From Boletus sp. NGJ (lineage: Eukaryota; Basidiomycota; Agaricomycetes; Boletales; Boletaceae): a stretch of DNA of 64,000 nt. Positions 22,364 through 32,833 of the stretch are shown one piece after another; within the stretch, counting starts at the first letter, position 1; each line of letters opens with the position of its first letter. Both the position numbers and the translations under genes were made by a program. The stretch covers positions 124,001-188,000 of the forward strand of contig JAGTXK010000141.1 of NCBI GenBank assembly GCA_019096195.1, read 5' to 3'. Under the pieces are notes generated by a model. The model was not told the DNA's origin. It made no database searches and saw only the letters and a list, made by a program, of their open reading frames with translations.

Positions 22364-23180
22364 CTACAGTATTTCCTCCTCCTCTCCTTCATTCTCCTCT
22401 GTCTCCTCACTTCCCTCCTCGATTTCCTCCGTGGCCAACCCTGCCAACTCCTTCTCCACCTCTTCCTCTTCCCCTTCCCCTATCTCCTCTGAGCCCAACT
22501 CCCCACTCCTGTACACCTCCTCTGCCTTCAGGTTGACCAGGCACTCTAGCAGCATGTTTTGCCACTCCAAACACCTGTTCTGGGACCTCAGGGCATTCCA
22601 GATCTCCCAAATGATCTCTGTTAGCTCCAGTAGCACCCCCAGTGCTGCTTCGTCTGTGTTGGAGCCGCTAGGCCCCACCTCACCGGTCTCCACCCTCTGC
22701 TTCTTCTTCTGCTTCTCCAGCTGCTCCTTGCTGGGCTACTAGCACTTTGCTTTCATGTCGCGACACTCAACGCATGACCTTGACTTCCCGGGGCTGAGCA
22801 CGCACTCGAGGCCCCGGTTGTCGCAGCGGATGCACAACTGCTCTGCTGCCTCCCTCTTCTTCCCCTGTTTGACGCTTTGATGCACCCTAACCTCCTCTGC
22901 CTGTGAACTCCAGTTAGTTTTGTCGAACTCTGGTTAATATGACTCACCCTGTGTATGACCTCCTCCTTGGCCTCATGGCGTGCCTTCTCTTCCTCCTCAT
23001 GTGCCTTCCACTCAGCCTCCTCATGTGCCCACCCTCAGCCTCCTCTTTCTGGGCCCACACTTGTCTCTGCCATTCGGCATACTTGGCCATACTGACCTCC
23101 TTGTCATCATCCTCATTCTCCGCGATGCGCTCATTGGACCACTCCTTGATGTTGTCGAGGTCGGACATGGCAGGGAATAA
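22364..23180 (-). pseudogene. Antisense Cys-rich reading frame between pol and 3' LTR
   Basis: On the strand opposite to pol there is a coding-like track. It begins MSDLDNIKEWSNERIAENED near 23168 and continues with a charged helical stretch. A Cys-rich patch at about 22830-22745 reads CIRCDNRGLECVLS followed by SCVECRDMKAKC, like a small zinc-binding knuckle. An acidic segment around 22640-22370 ends it. I recall similar Cys-rich proteins annotated as hypothetical in agaricomycetes, but cannot verify this. It lies wholly between the chromodomain end and the 3' LTR, so it may be an extra antisense gene of the element. Broken. Function unknown. Confidence 0.45.
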
Positions 23181-23310
23181 GGGTAATGCGGAATTGGCTG
23201 GGGCACACCCTTGCCCTTTGTATCCTTTTTTCGGACTCTGATTTTTTCCTCCACTCCAATTTTCCCCACTCTACATTGTCTCTCACCTAGGCCTTCAGGG
23301 GTTCAGGCCT

Positions 23311-23323
23311 AAGAGGGGGATAC
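23311..23323 (+). promoter_or_regulatory. Polypurine tract of the second chromovirus
   Basis: AAGAGGGGGATAC lies directly before the LTR start TGTCATATCC, the expected place for plus-strand priming. Confidence 0.8.
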
Positions 23324-23807
23324 TGTCATATCCTGTGCAACTTGACAAGTCCAACTCCGGACCTCCGTCCATAACTCTGGCATGTTCCCCCTTGGAGTAT
23401 GCTCTCATACCCTCAGACTTGTAACTCACCCCACATAGTATTCCTACTTCCTCATTCATACATAAAGCTATGTCCTACTCATCTGTCTTAGTCCTGCTTC
23501 ATAGCTGTCTCTGATCCAGTATCTGTCTTGCTTAGGAGAACCACTCCGGCAAGGTCCCATCTCCATTCCTAATTACTCAGCTACTACTTACTCATTACAC
23601 CTTACGAACTCTGTTAGTAATCTCATTTCCGATCGTATATAAACCTTCGCTACTACTCTTGTAAAGTTAGTTCAAATATCAACTCTGAACACCACTCCTG
23701 TCCTCTGTCTGAGTCTTGACAACTCACTCCAATCCTCTGCTCGACTTGATGTTCGACCACATTGAGTCTAAACCTCTAAACTTACTATGTCCTCAAAATC
23801 CGGGACA
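23324..23807 (+). repeat. 3' LTR of the second chromovirus
   Basis: About 484 bp from TGTCATATCC to a GGGACA end (TGTC/GACA termini), preceded by the polypurine tract. A GTATATAAACC TATA-like box lies near 23636. The 3' border is a judgement from the inverted dinucleotides, because no 5' LTR is present for comparison. Confidence 0.7.
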
Positions 23808-23885
23808 TCGGACTCGAGCAAGGGCGCACCACATAAGGTGAAGCCAAGTCCCAACACACTCAAGTAACTCTGGTCCTTCAGAGTT

Positions 23886-24198
23886 GCATCGGAGTTGTCC
23901 GTTCTTAACAAAATCTAAGGCATGTGAATCCTACCATGCACTCAAGACACGTTGCAAGTTTCTTCCTGGAGCCGCTGCTTGTAGCAAATGCTCAGATCAT
24001 GGGCAGGCTGAGGCATGTCAACTTGTTGAAATTCCTGCCAGTCGTACTCACACATCACATGGTAATAGTGTCCCACTGGCAGACCTCAGATCAAGGAAAC
24101 CTATGTCTTCAAGTTCCAACCCTTTGCACCCTTCAACTCAGCAGACAATTGTCAGTATGTATGCAGACCCAAATGATATGATCATTAACTTATTATGA
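23886..24198 (+). pseudogene. Cys-rich (Zn2Cys6-like) fragment
   Basis: The plus-strand frame contains ACESYHALKTRCKFLPGAAA, then CSKC and a later Cys, spaced roughly like a fungal binuclear zinc cluster, though one Cys is Tyr. It directly follows the LTR of the second chromovirus and precedes the accessory-like gene. It may be that gene's first exon or an independent remnant. Confidence 0.3.
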
Positions 24199-24389
24199 TG
24201 CATATAGCCCATAGCCTTCATAGCCTCAACTCAGAGTTACAAGAACATGTCGTGTTATGTGCAATCACAGATACCCCAGCAGTGGTCCCTGCATATGCAC
24301 ATGAAGACTTGTATTCCATTGCTGAGCACAAAGAAGTTGACGACCCCATCTGACACTATGACTGGAATAATCAGGCTGAAAATCATGTC

Positions 24390-25989
24390 CCCCAGGTGTT
24401 TTTGTTAGAATTGGTCGCACCGATGAGGAACCCAGAAACATATGCCAGCATTTTCACCCCTGATGACCCAGAAGAGGCTGACGTGGTGGCGTATGAAAGT
24501 GAGCACAGTGAAGATTTCAATATGGATGTCTCAGATGCCAGTGATGACGATGAAGATGAAGTCAGTCTCGACATGCAACCACTATATGAACAATGTCAAA
24601 CTATGAAGCCTAAGCCTGTACCAGTACCATGCCAGCATGCCGATGTGAAAACAAATCCAACTCGGAATATTGGATTACCTCATGCAAAATCTATCAACTC
24701 TAACAATCCTGATGACTCTGAGAATCCTGACAATCACCATAAGTTCCATCTTTTTGCATCAAATCAATGCTAATTTTTATTTTCATTCTCATATACCACT
24801 ATAGCATTTACCATCCGATGCACAGCTCACCGATTAGATGGCTTGAATGCACCATTCGACATAGAATCCACTCTTACCCTTGAGAATCTTTGCAATCGTA
24901 TTGGAGAAAAGACTGCAGTTTTCTGGTCTAGTCAGACCCCAATATCAACTGGATTGTGACAAGCCAAAACAAGGGCTAATCTCAGTACAGATGACAGACA
25001 AACTCAACTTATTCATGAGACAAATGCAACCTCTATGTGTTGTTGCGTGCCTTCCAAGTGGAAAGATGTCAAATTGCACACCTAAAAACCCCCTCGTTTG
25101 CTTTGAAGATGCAGGTGTTGGTGATGGCGATGGCAGTGGTTCAAGTCAGTCTGGGAATGGTAATAAAGGTGTAAGTATTTACTATTATACATTATCCAAT
25201 CACTCATTTATCATTTCTAGAATATGAGAGCCTCAGGATCTCAGGGAATGGCCAAACAGAAGTCATTGTCATCAAATAATCACCAGGACCCAAGAAATGG
25301 ATTAGGCCAACATATAGAATTGATCCGAGAACTTCAACAAAGATGGACATGCAAGATGCATTCAAAAGGCTCTGAGAGTCCGACCTATTGCTATACACCA
25401 AGTGGAGGAGACATGTGCTATCCATTGACCACAAGCAACCTTTCATTTTGGGCAGTAGCGATTGTAAGTCATACTTTAATTCAGATTCACATGTACTAAT
25501 GGTATCTACTATGACTAGATTGATGGTAAAATGACTGTTGATGAGAAACCAATTGGTCTGCCCTTAGGTGACCCAAAGCCATGTTCAAATTTATCTGGTC
25601 ACAGTTTTCAGCCAGGGCCACAATATGTGGGCCATTCAGGATTCCCTCCCCTGGGGTATGGATATCCCCCACCTCCCGTCATCCAGATCTATCCACCTGC
25701 AGCACCTGGATATGACCATGGAGGAAATGAACTTACTGCTTGGTTCAACTATCTTGCTCAAGATGTAGAGCGCAATCATGATGGAATTCCTTTCTCGCAT
25801 TATGGATGCATTCTCAAAGAGTGAGGTTTTGTTCACCTCTCGCAACTATCTGACAGATATATAAAGCTTTCAGATCTCGAACAATGGCTTGAAACAGACA
25901 CTGGTACAGCTATATCAATCTTTCAGTATGCCGAAGAAGACTTAGAGGCAGTGCGGTCAGGAAAGTGGATTTTTCCAAAGATTTCTTAG
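24390..25989 (+). pseudogene. Accessory-like multi-exon gene related to the one at 35.1-36.9 kb
   Basis: I do not recognise a named family. Blocks in order: an acidic stretch (VSDASDDDEDEVSLDMQPLY, about 24530-24590), a block around 24800-25170, an intron ending about 25221, and a block to 25463 ending in NLSFWAVAI before GTAAGTC. The next exon starts about 25520 with IDGKMTVDEKP, a Pro/Tyr/Gly-rich linker (GYGYPPPPVIQIYPPAAPGY) and a C-terminal helical domain (LSDLEQWLETDTGTAISIFQ) ending about 25989. The LTxxxxxFWAxAI pattern and the following Pro/Tyr-rich linker recur in the gene at 35108-36937. At least one in-frame stop (about 25822) suggests decay. Confidence 0.45.
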
Positions 25990-26499
25990 GCTACAGTATT
26001 ACTCGACTATCCCTTCCATCAATATACTATGTTCGTTTTGCATTATTTTCGACAGAGTGTGACCTACAACAATTCTATGCTACAGACTGTCCTTAGCTGG
26101 AGCCCCAGAATTTCAAAATCTCAAGATGTCACATTTCGACCACCAGTCAACCCGGTAACGATTCTCTTGGCTATTCCGAGTCAACCGGTATCATTTTTAG
26201 CAGGTTTGAACTGGATCTCAAGGTGCTATGCTCGACCGGGGATACGAGATGTTTTCTTACATAATTTTCTCATGGGATCAAGTCACGTGAAAAATACAGT
26301 AAGTCCCTTTTTATAAACAAGGTCCATGCCGATGCAGTTCGGCCGTAAATCTAGTCATAACTCCTCTTCAACTTATCTCTTACTAAGTTTGTGCAATGCA
26401 TCACTGCCTAAATGCCTCAAGCTCAACAGCCTAGCTAACACTGAGGCTGGTACTTAATAGTCACGTGATCATGTACACGCCCCATGTCCCAATTTGGCG
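25990..26499. other. Spacer upstream of ATP10
   Basis: No gene or known repeat recognised. It presumably contains the ATP10 promoter, and marks the change from repeats to host genes. Confidence 0.5.
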
Positions 26500-27492
26500 A
26501 TGACATTCTTGATCTCGATGTCCATGCACCGTCCGGTCAGACTACTGCTGAGACATGGCACACCATTCACTCGCTGGAACTCGTCGTCGTCGAGCAGCAT
26601 TGACAAAAAAGACGTCGATGTCTATACACCTCTTCCGCTGTTGCAGCGGCCACTTGGCGTCAAGGACCGGCCGGTAGCACACAACAAGACATGGGATGAT
26701 ACGAGGAAGGAGCTGATGGACCAGGGAACTCGTCTCCAACAGCGAGAACACTTGTAAGTTTCCTTTCCCCTGGTTCTTGCTCGTATTCATCCCTCCCAGA
26801 ATACACGAAGCCGGTAAAGGATACTTCACAGATCTGAACGCTACCCGGAGACACGGAGGCAAGACATGGATAGCACCTAATGTCATGGTCAGGGAGGATG
26901 TGAGTGGCACGATGCATTTTGTCTGTATCCTGCCAAGAACTCTCCGTAGAAAGCATTATATTTCCCAAACATTTCCGGTTCTCGATTAGACACCCGGGCT
27001 CAGACACACACCACCGATATTTGTCCCGGTCGCGTTTCTGTAATTGCCATGTTGTCCACCAGGATGTCAGAGGTGTTCTCAGTGATATTTTGTGCCCACG
27101 ATGTGATGACTGATAAACATCAGGTTCACGTCAACGGATTTGTCTCGCCGACGAATGGGCGGTATTTGTCCAACCCGCTATACCAATACGTCCAGATTAA
27201 CCTACAGGAAAACCTTCTCAAGTCATGGCTCGTGTCCCTGTTCCTGTCGTCCATTGCGAAAACGGTACCCAAGGAGTTGCATCCTACATATCTGGTGTCC
27301 AGTCAAAGTGTAGAGTTTGTCCGCGAGCCTCTGGGCATGACGAACAAACACGTCGGGTACGTGTACTTGGTGGACGAGAACCTCAAGGTTCGGTGGGCGG
27401 GGTGTGCGGATGCAAAAGTTGAGGAGACTCAGGCACTAGAGAGGTGTACTAGTGTTTTACTGAACCGACTCGAGAAAAGTAGGCAGCGGTGA
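26500..27492 (+). CDS. ATP10: ATP10, mitochondrial F1Fo-ATPase assembly factor
   Basis: Four exons: 26500-26753, 26800-26899, 26950-27072, 27124-27492. The coding length is 846 nt, giving 281 aa. The N-terminus (MTFLISMSMHRPVRLLLRHG) is Arg-rich and amphipathic, as expected of a matrix-targeting presequence; in-frame ATGs at 26518 and 26524 are alternative starts. The body shows ATP10 family features: the KALYFPNISG block, the NPLYQYVQINLQEN block, and a thioredoxin-like C-terminal part with VGYVYLVDENLKVRWAGCAD. Family knowledge: Atp10 acts at the inner mitochondrial membrane, helping Atp6 join the Atp9 ring. Intron 3 (51 nt, starting GTGTTC) is a multiple of three with no stop, so its retention would add 17 residues; I splice it because the family runs straight through. 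Only 76 bp separate it from SEC24. Confidence 0.88.
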
Positions 27493-27568
27493 CTAGATAG
27501 TTGTTTGTTCATGTTGGCAACGTGTCTCCAACAAAATACACCCATCTCATCTACAGACATCCCGTCCA

Positions 27569-30500
27569 ATGGCTTCCCCCACGCAACAGCTGCCCTCAGG
27601 CTGGGCTACAGAATGGTATAGCCCCACGTCTTAATTGATTCGTATCTCGGATACTAAAAACCTGCAGGGATCCAGCGAACCAGCGATATCTCTTCATCGG
27701 TCAGCTTTCTTGCGCACTCAATTTGCACCGAGTCCTGACCATTCACAGAGACCGCAACTGGAAGATCACAGTGGGATCCTCCCACTCAGGTCCCAACTGC
27801 GCCCATAGATACACATGGACCCTCGGCCTCCCCTCCTCCGACCCATACGCACACCAAGCGTCGCCAGTACGCGGCTGGCCAGACACAAGTTTACTACGGC
27901 ACCGGCGACACCATCTCCGACCCTACCTACGGTGCCGTCGGAGTCCAACAACAACAGCCAGCACCTGGTACCCAGCTTTTCACCCCCGGTTTAGCGGCCG
28001 AGCAGGGTTTCGCCGGACAACAACAGCCACAATATCCGCAAGAGCCCCAGTACATCAATGCCCCCGGATTCGGACAGGAGCCTGTGTATTACCCCCCAAC
28101 TGCGCCTGTTCACAACATCCACAACTTGGCGGATGATTTTAGTCGGATGGGCATGGGTCAGAAACCGTTGCAGCTCTTCACGACGAATTTATTGACGTCC
28201 CCGCCCGACCCACGCGAGCTCAGTCGCCCGCCGCCAGAGATTCGGTTGCCCCCCAATTCGTGTATCACCACGTCGCCTTACGCGAACGCGGAGTATAGCT
28301 ATCAGCGGAGTACCCTAAACGTCATCCCGACGACGTCTTCTCTCCTCAACAAGTCAAAGATACCGCTTGCGCTTGTGATCACTCCGTACCGTACGGTGAA
28401 AGAGGGTGATCAGCCCGTGCCATTGGTCGCGGACACAGTGATCGCGCGTTGCAGACGTTGCAGAACATACATTAACCCATACGTTCAGTTCATTGATGGT
28501 GGAAACCGGTGCGTCGCCTGCAAGCTCATCTTTCGAGCCTTGAATTCATATGTAACATTTTGTCAAGTTGGCGGTGTTGTATGTGCAACATGTCGAACGA
28601 GGTGCCCCAGCTATTTGATTGGGATCAAGCTCGGAACCAGCCTGGTGATCGATGGGCTCGTGATGAGTTGAACCATTCTGTTGTGGAATTTGTCGCTCCG
28701 ACGGAGTACATGGTTCGGCCACCTCAGCCAGCAGTGTATGTCTTCCTCATTGATGTCAGTCACGCGGCCGTCCAGTCAGGTGAGGGATCATCCCTTCCGC
28801 TAATCGACATGGTTGATATTCTTTGTATTCAGGTATGGTTGCTACTGCGACGCGCACCATCTTGGAGAACCTGGACCGTATACCTAACGAGGATGATCGT
28901 ACAAAGGTGGCGTTTGTCGTGTTTGACACGTCATTGTATTTCTTCTCGATGCCTGTAGGTTTCTGTTGAGCATGGTCATTATTGGTCTCCATCACATTTC
29001 ATGCAGCCCGGCACGACCGATTCCTCTATGCTGGTCGTCTCCGATGTCGAGGACGTATTTTTGCCGAAACCGACTGACCTTCTCGTCAACTTGGCAGAAG
29101 CAAAAGCATCACTGGAATCTCTGCTTGGCAGAATCAATGATATGTTCCAGGATAATCACACTGTTGGCAGTGCTCTTGGTCCTGCCCTTCAAGCAGGCTT
29201 CAAGTTGATGGTACGTATATACTATTTTGGGTCTCCGTTTACTTGACAGCACTGTAGGCCCCGATTGGTGGAAAAATCATCGTGTTATCTGCTTCCCTAC
29301 CTAGCATCGGTGCTGGCGCTCTTAAAAACCGAGAGGACCCCAAGATTCTAGGTACTTCCAAGGTAAGAGTTACGGCCCCATCAGACGTCAAGAGTTCTCA
29401 TCCCATAGCAAGGAATCCACATTGCTTCAAGCAGCGTCACCGTTCTACAAGACGTTTGCTATCGAATGCTCGCGCGCGCAGGTTTCCGTGGACATGTTCC
29501 TCTTCAGCTCAGCATACCAAGATGTCGCTAGTATGGGTACGGGCTTCCTTCATAAACCGAGTCATTTTCGAACTCACCTATGTTGCAGCATGTCTTCCCC
29601 ATTACACATCCGGTCAGACGTTCTTTTATCCTGCATTCAATGCCTCGCGCACTGAGGACGCCATCAAGTTTGCGCATGAATTCGGTGAAGTGCTTGCAAT
29701 GCCAGTCATGCTTGAGGCTGTCATGCGTGTTCGTGCTTCAAAAGGTAAGCATGAATTCCTGTTCTTTGCCCAGTGTGATTTACCGTTATGGTTCCAGGTT
29801 TGCGGATGGCGTCCTTCCACGGAAACTTTTTCGTCAGATCTACGGACCTCCTCGCGATGCCAGCTGTGCCCACCGATCAATCGTATGCCATTGAAGTTCA
29901 GATTGAGGATACCATTACCGCGCCGTTTGTCGTCTTCCAGACTGCTGTTCTCCATACAACGTGCTATGGCGAGCGCCGTATTCGTGTCGTCACACTCGCA
30001 CTCCCAACGACGAGCAGTCTTTCGGAAGTGTTCGCCTCCGCAGATCAAGTGGCTATCGCGACACTGCTGGCGAACAAGGCCGTGGAGCGGTCTCTCACGC
30101 ACAAGCTGGAAGACGGCAGAGATGCGATCATGCAACGCATGGTGGACATTCTCTCGTCGTACAAGAGTAGTATGACGGCTGCTGGTGCAGGTGCCAGTGC
30201 ACAGTTGGCTATTTCTGAGAATCTGAAGATGCTCCCTGTACTGGTTCTCGGACTACTGAAGAATGTAGGGTTTTCGCTGGTTTTGTGCGGATGGACTCGT
30301 GATGCTGATGAGTGATGTTGCTATTTTTTCCAGGTCGGTATCCGTCAAAGCGCTCAGATTCCTCCCGATCTTAGAGCATATGCTCAAGCACTGCTTACTT
30401 CATTGCCGTCCCAAACACTCATTCCCTACATCCATCCCACGTTCTATTCGCTACATAACATGCCTCCTGAGGTGCGCCCATATCGCACTGTTCCCCAGCT

Positions 30501-31030
30501 TACACTGACTTGTATTGCAGGCGGGCACTGTTGGGGAGCACGGTATCGTTATGCCAACACCGCTCCCCTTGACTTCGGAGCGCCTCGAACGACACGGTCT
30601 GTTCCTGATAGAGGATGGTCAAACACTCTTCTTGTGGGTCGGTCGGGATGCAGTGCCGCAGCTCATCATGGATGTGTTCAATCTCCCCGACTACGAAGTC
30701 CTGCGTGGTGGCAAGGTGAGCGTCGTCGTACTTTTGCTGACGATCTGATGATGGGATCATACCAATCGACCCGATTTCTTTTTGCAGACGACGCTTCCGA
30801 TTCTCGACAATCCGTTCTCGCAACGCGTCAATGCCATCGTCCAAAAAACCCGCGAGCTGCGCAGAGGGGTGTACTATCCCCATTTATACGTCGTCAAAGA
30901 GGATGGCGAGCCGCCATTACGACTCTGGGCACTCAGCTGTCTCGTTCAAGATCGTGCGGACGTGTTGCCAAGTTATCAGCAGTTTATCAACCAACTCAAG
31001 GACAAGGTCAATGGGGCCAACAATTATTGA
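27569..31030 (+). CDS. SEC24: SEC24, COPII coat cargo-binding subunit with N-terminal WW-like domain
   Basis: Fourteen exons: 27569-27615, 27668-27699, 27749-27789, 27859-28508, 28568-28779, 28833-28954, 29007-29210, 29258-29362, 29413-29536, 29589-29744, 29798-30264, 30334-30471, 30521-30715, 30788-31030. They sum to 2736 nt, 911 aa, with consistent phases. The C-terminal 700 residues are standard Sec24: zinc finger (C238, C241, C260, C263), trunk domain ([13 protein letters not shown]), helical and gelsolin-like domains ([16 protein letters not shown]). Sec24 pairs with Sec23 on ER exit sites and selects cargo for COPII vesicles. Exons 1-3 spell a WW-like module (residues about 8-38: [22 protein letters not shown]), followed by a Gln/Pro/Tyr-rich linker. 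The acceptor of exon 4 could also be 9 nt downstream, removing three residues. A partial genomic copy lies at 45.3-46.3 kb. Confidence 0.93.
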
Positions 31031-31574
31031 GGGACATTAAGCGATGTGTCTAGAGCGAGGACTTTGTAGAGACAGAGGGTTGATACTTGGTTGTCCTCGC
31101 ATTTCTGTTTCTTTGTCTTTATCTTTTTTTTCGTTTTGACGTCAAGACTGCGTAACATCAAGGATGATCCGTGGTTGGTCTTGTCAAGCTCACTGATACA
31201 ATGGCCTCATTTGTGACTGGGCCCAAAGTTTTTACGCACCCAGAATACACGGCTATCTTAACGAGGCGTTTACCAGACATATGCCGAAAATCCTCTAGAT
31301 CTGTGTCCCATCTACCATGCCAAACATGTCTCAACAGAGCGGGGCACATGTGTTTGAGTCACCACCGGTCAACTGTCACTAATTGTATGTCATGTTAACC
31401 TGGAAAGTCTGAGGTCTGTCTGAGGTCACTGGTAACACCAGTCAGCCATGATGTAACATGTGGCCTGCAGTGGCACTGGTCTCCACAACAAGTCACATGC
31501 AGATGTCTGGTCAGCAGATGGCAGAAATGCCATGGCAACATAATGCCATTTGTTCTGCAAACACCATTGCTAAT
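31031..31574. other. SEC24 3' flank and unassigned sequence
   Basis: The first about 170 bp, to near 31200, are also present downstream of the SEC24 partial copy (46150-46285), so they belong to the duplicated segment. The rest shows no recognisable gene. Confidence 0.6.
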
Positions 31575-32625
31575 GTATCTATCAAGGACTTGATGTGGTA
31601 ATCTTTGGGCCACTAAAACAATGCTGGTCAGAGGAACAAGACAAGTTCAAAAGCTCAACAGGCCAAAGGATTACAAAACAGACCTTTATCTCTGTGTATG
31701 AAAAAGCACACCGCAAGACCTTGACACCTGAGCTCATCTGCACAGCTTTTGAGAAGACCAGAGTGTGGCCATTGAGTCCTGAACCACAGAAATGATGGCT
31801 CCAAGTCCTCGAAACATCATCAAAAAGTAGCCTTCCACTTCCCCAGCCCAGCCCAGTCTGTGCCATAGTATCATTGCTTTGTCAATTTCACAAACTGGGA
31901 TCAAGCACCAAGTCCTGGGCCCCAGTGGATGCTGCCACCACAGCAGCAATCAGTACACTTGCATTGACATCAGCATCCTTTCCTCACTGAAAAAACGCCA
32001 CTCACCTCATCACATCAACTTCCTGAAATACATGCCCATCACACTGTCACCTACTCGCTGGCACCAGCATGAGTTACTCAGAGATGAACCTCAAACAGAA
32101 CAGGAACACACATACCAAAATGCACTGCAGAAAACCAGCAATTGTGTTGATGGATATAAGCATGCCCTGATTGACATGCAGGCCCATGCTGTGCTTAATG
32201 GAATGTACATGAGTCGTCTGTGTACACAACTATAAGCAGAAGAGGATAAGCAAAGGAAACAGAAAAAAGGAAAGCTAATTTCTGATGGCTTACCAAAGCT
32301 CCTTACAAGTGAGTCATTTTGGACACTTGTCAATGAGCAAGCAGCTGCAACCACATAGGAGAAGGTGGATCACAAGAACCAGCAGAAGCACAAACAAGTG
32401 CAAAGTGAGGTGATGGCTACATGGAGAGAAGCAGATGAGGCAAGGAAGCAAAGAAACAAGAAGAGAAGGGAAGATTACCAACAAGAATTGCATCTTTGGG
32501 AGGAAGAATGTGAACTTGCCAAGCAAGAAGGGCAGCAAAAGGGCTGGGACAAACCAATACATGGAAAGCTGGAAGGTGTAATTCCCAAACCCAGTATTAA
32601 CGAGGTTTGGTGGCACAGTAACTGA
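31575..32625 (+). pseudogene. Pogo/Fot1-type DDE transposase, C-terminal remnant
   Basis: The frame opens with IYQGLDVVIFGPLKQCWSEE and SVYEKAHRKTLTPELICTAF, then KTRVWPLSPE, the hallmark end of the DDE_1 catalytic domain of fungal pogo-like transposases. After a decayed middle, a long charged helix (EADEARKQRNKKRREDYQQE) and a KLEGVIPKPS tail close it. The N-terminal CENP-B-type DNA-binding half and the first acidic residues are missing. The frame is broken at several places around 31793-32235. It lies between SEC24 and the two-gene transposon, whose left end is about 80 bp beyond. Confidence 0.8.
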
Positions 32626-32705
32626 TGCACAAGGCAGGAATGAGAGCAATGGGGGCATGCAATCTGAGGGTGGAAGCGAGGACAAATGAGAGGCGATATC
32701 GCTTA

Positions 32706-32785
32706 CAGCGCTGTGCAGAAAGCTTGAGATTATGCAATAAAAATCTGAGACGCGATGGTGGTTGGACAAAAAAGGATATTAGTAC
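32706..32785 (+). repeat. Left terminal inverted repeat of the two-gene transposon
   Basis: 80 bp from CAGCGCTGTGCAGAAAGC to GATATTAGTAC. It matches the right copy with about 4-5 differences, all transitions. Confidence 0.92.
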
Positions 32786-32833
32786 AATAGACAAGTATGA
32801 CTCGGAGTCTACTGCAGTGCTCATACACCTACA

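Larger units (their letters stand above)
19820..23807 (+). mobile_element. 5'-truncated Ty3/gypsy chromovirus with 3' LTR
   Basis: The plus strand carries, in order, a reverse transcriptase fragment (about 19820-20213), the RNase H region (20214-20750, with ETDTSNYA and HDKELLAIHESFRAW blocks), integrase (about 21100-22100, with SMDFIEQLPSS and SSYHPKGDGQTEQMN) and a chromodomain-like end (about 22110-22320). A region with antisense coding potential follows, then a polypurine tract and a 3' LTR. No Gag, protease or 5' LTR is seen. The element is broken, truncated at its 5' end, and has a few coding breaks. Different family from the first chromovirus. Confidence 0.9.

Noticed and set aside
29282-30175. 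297-codon open frame
   Set aside because: It reads through SEC24 introns and a wrong frame after them; the spliced 14-exon model explains the DNA better.
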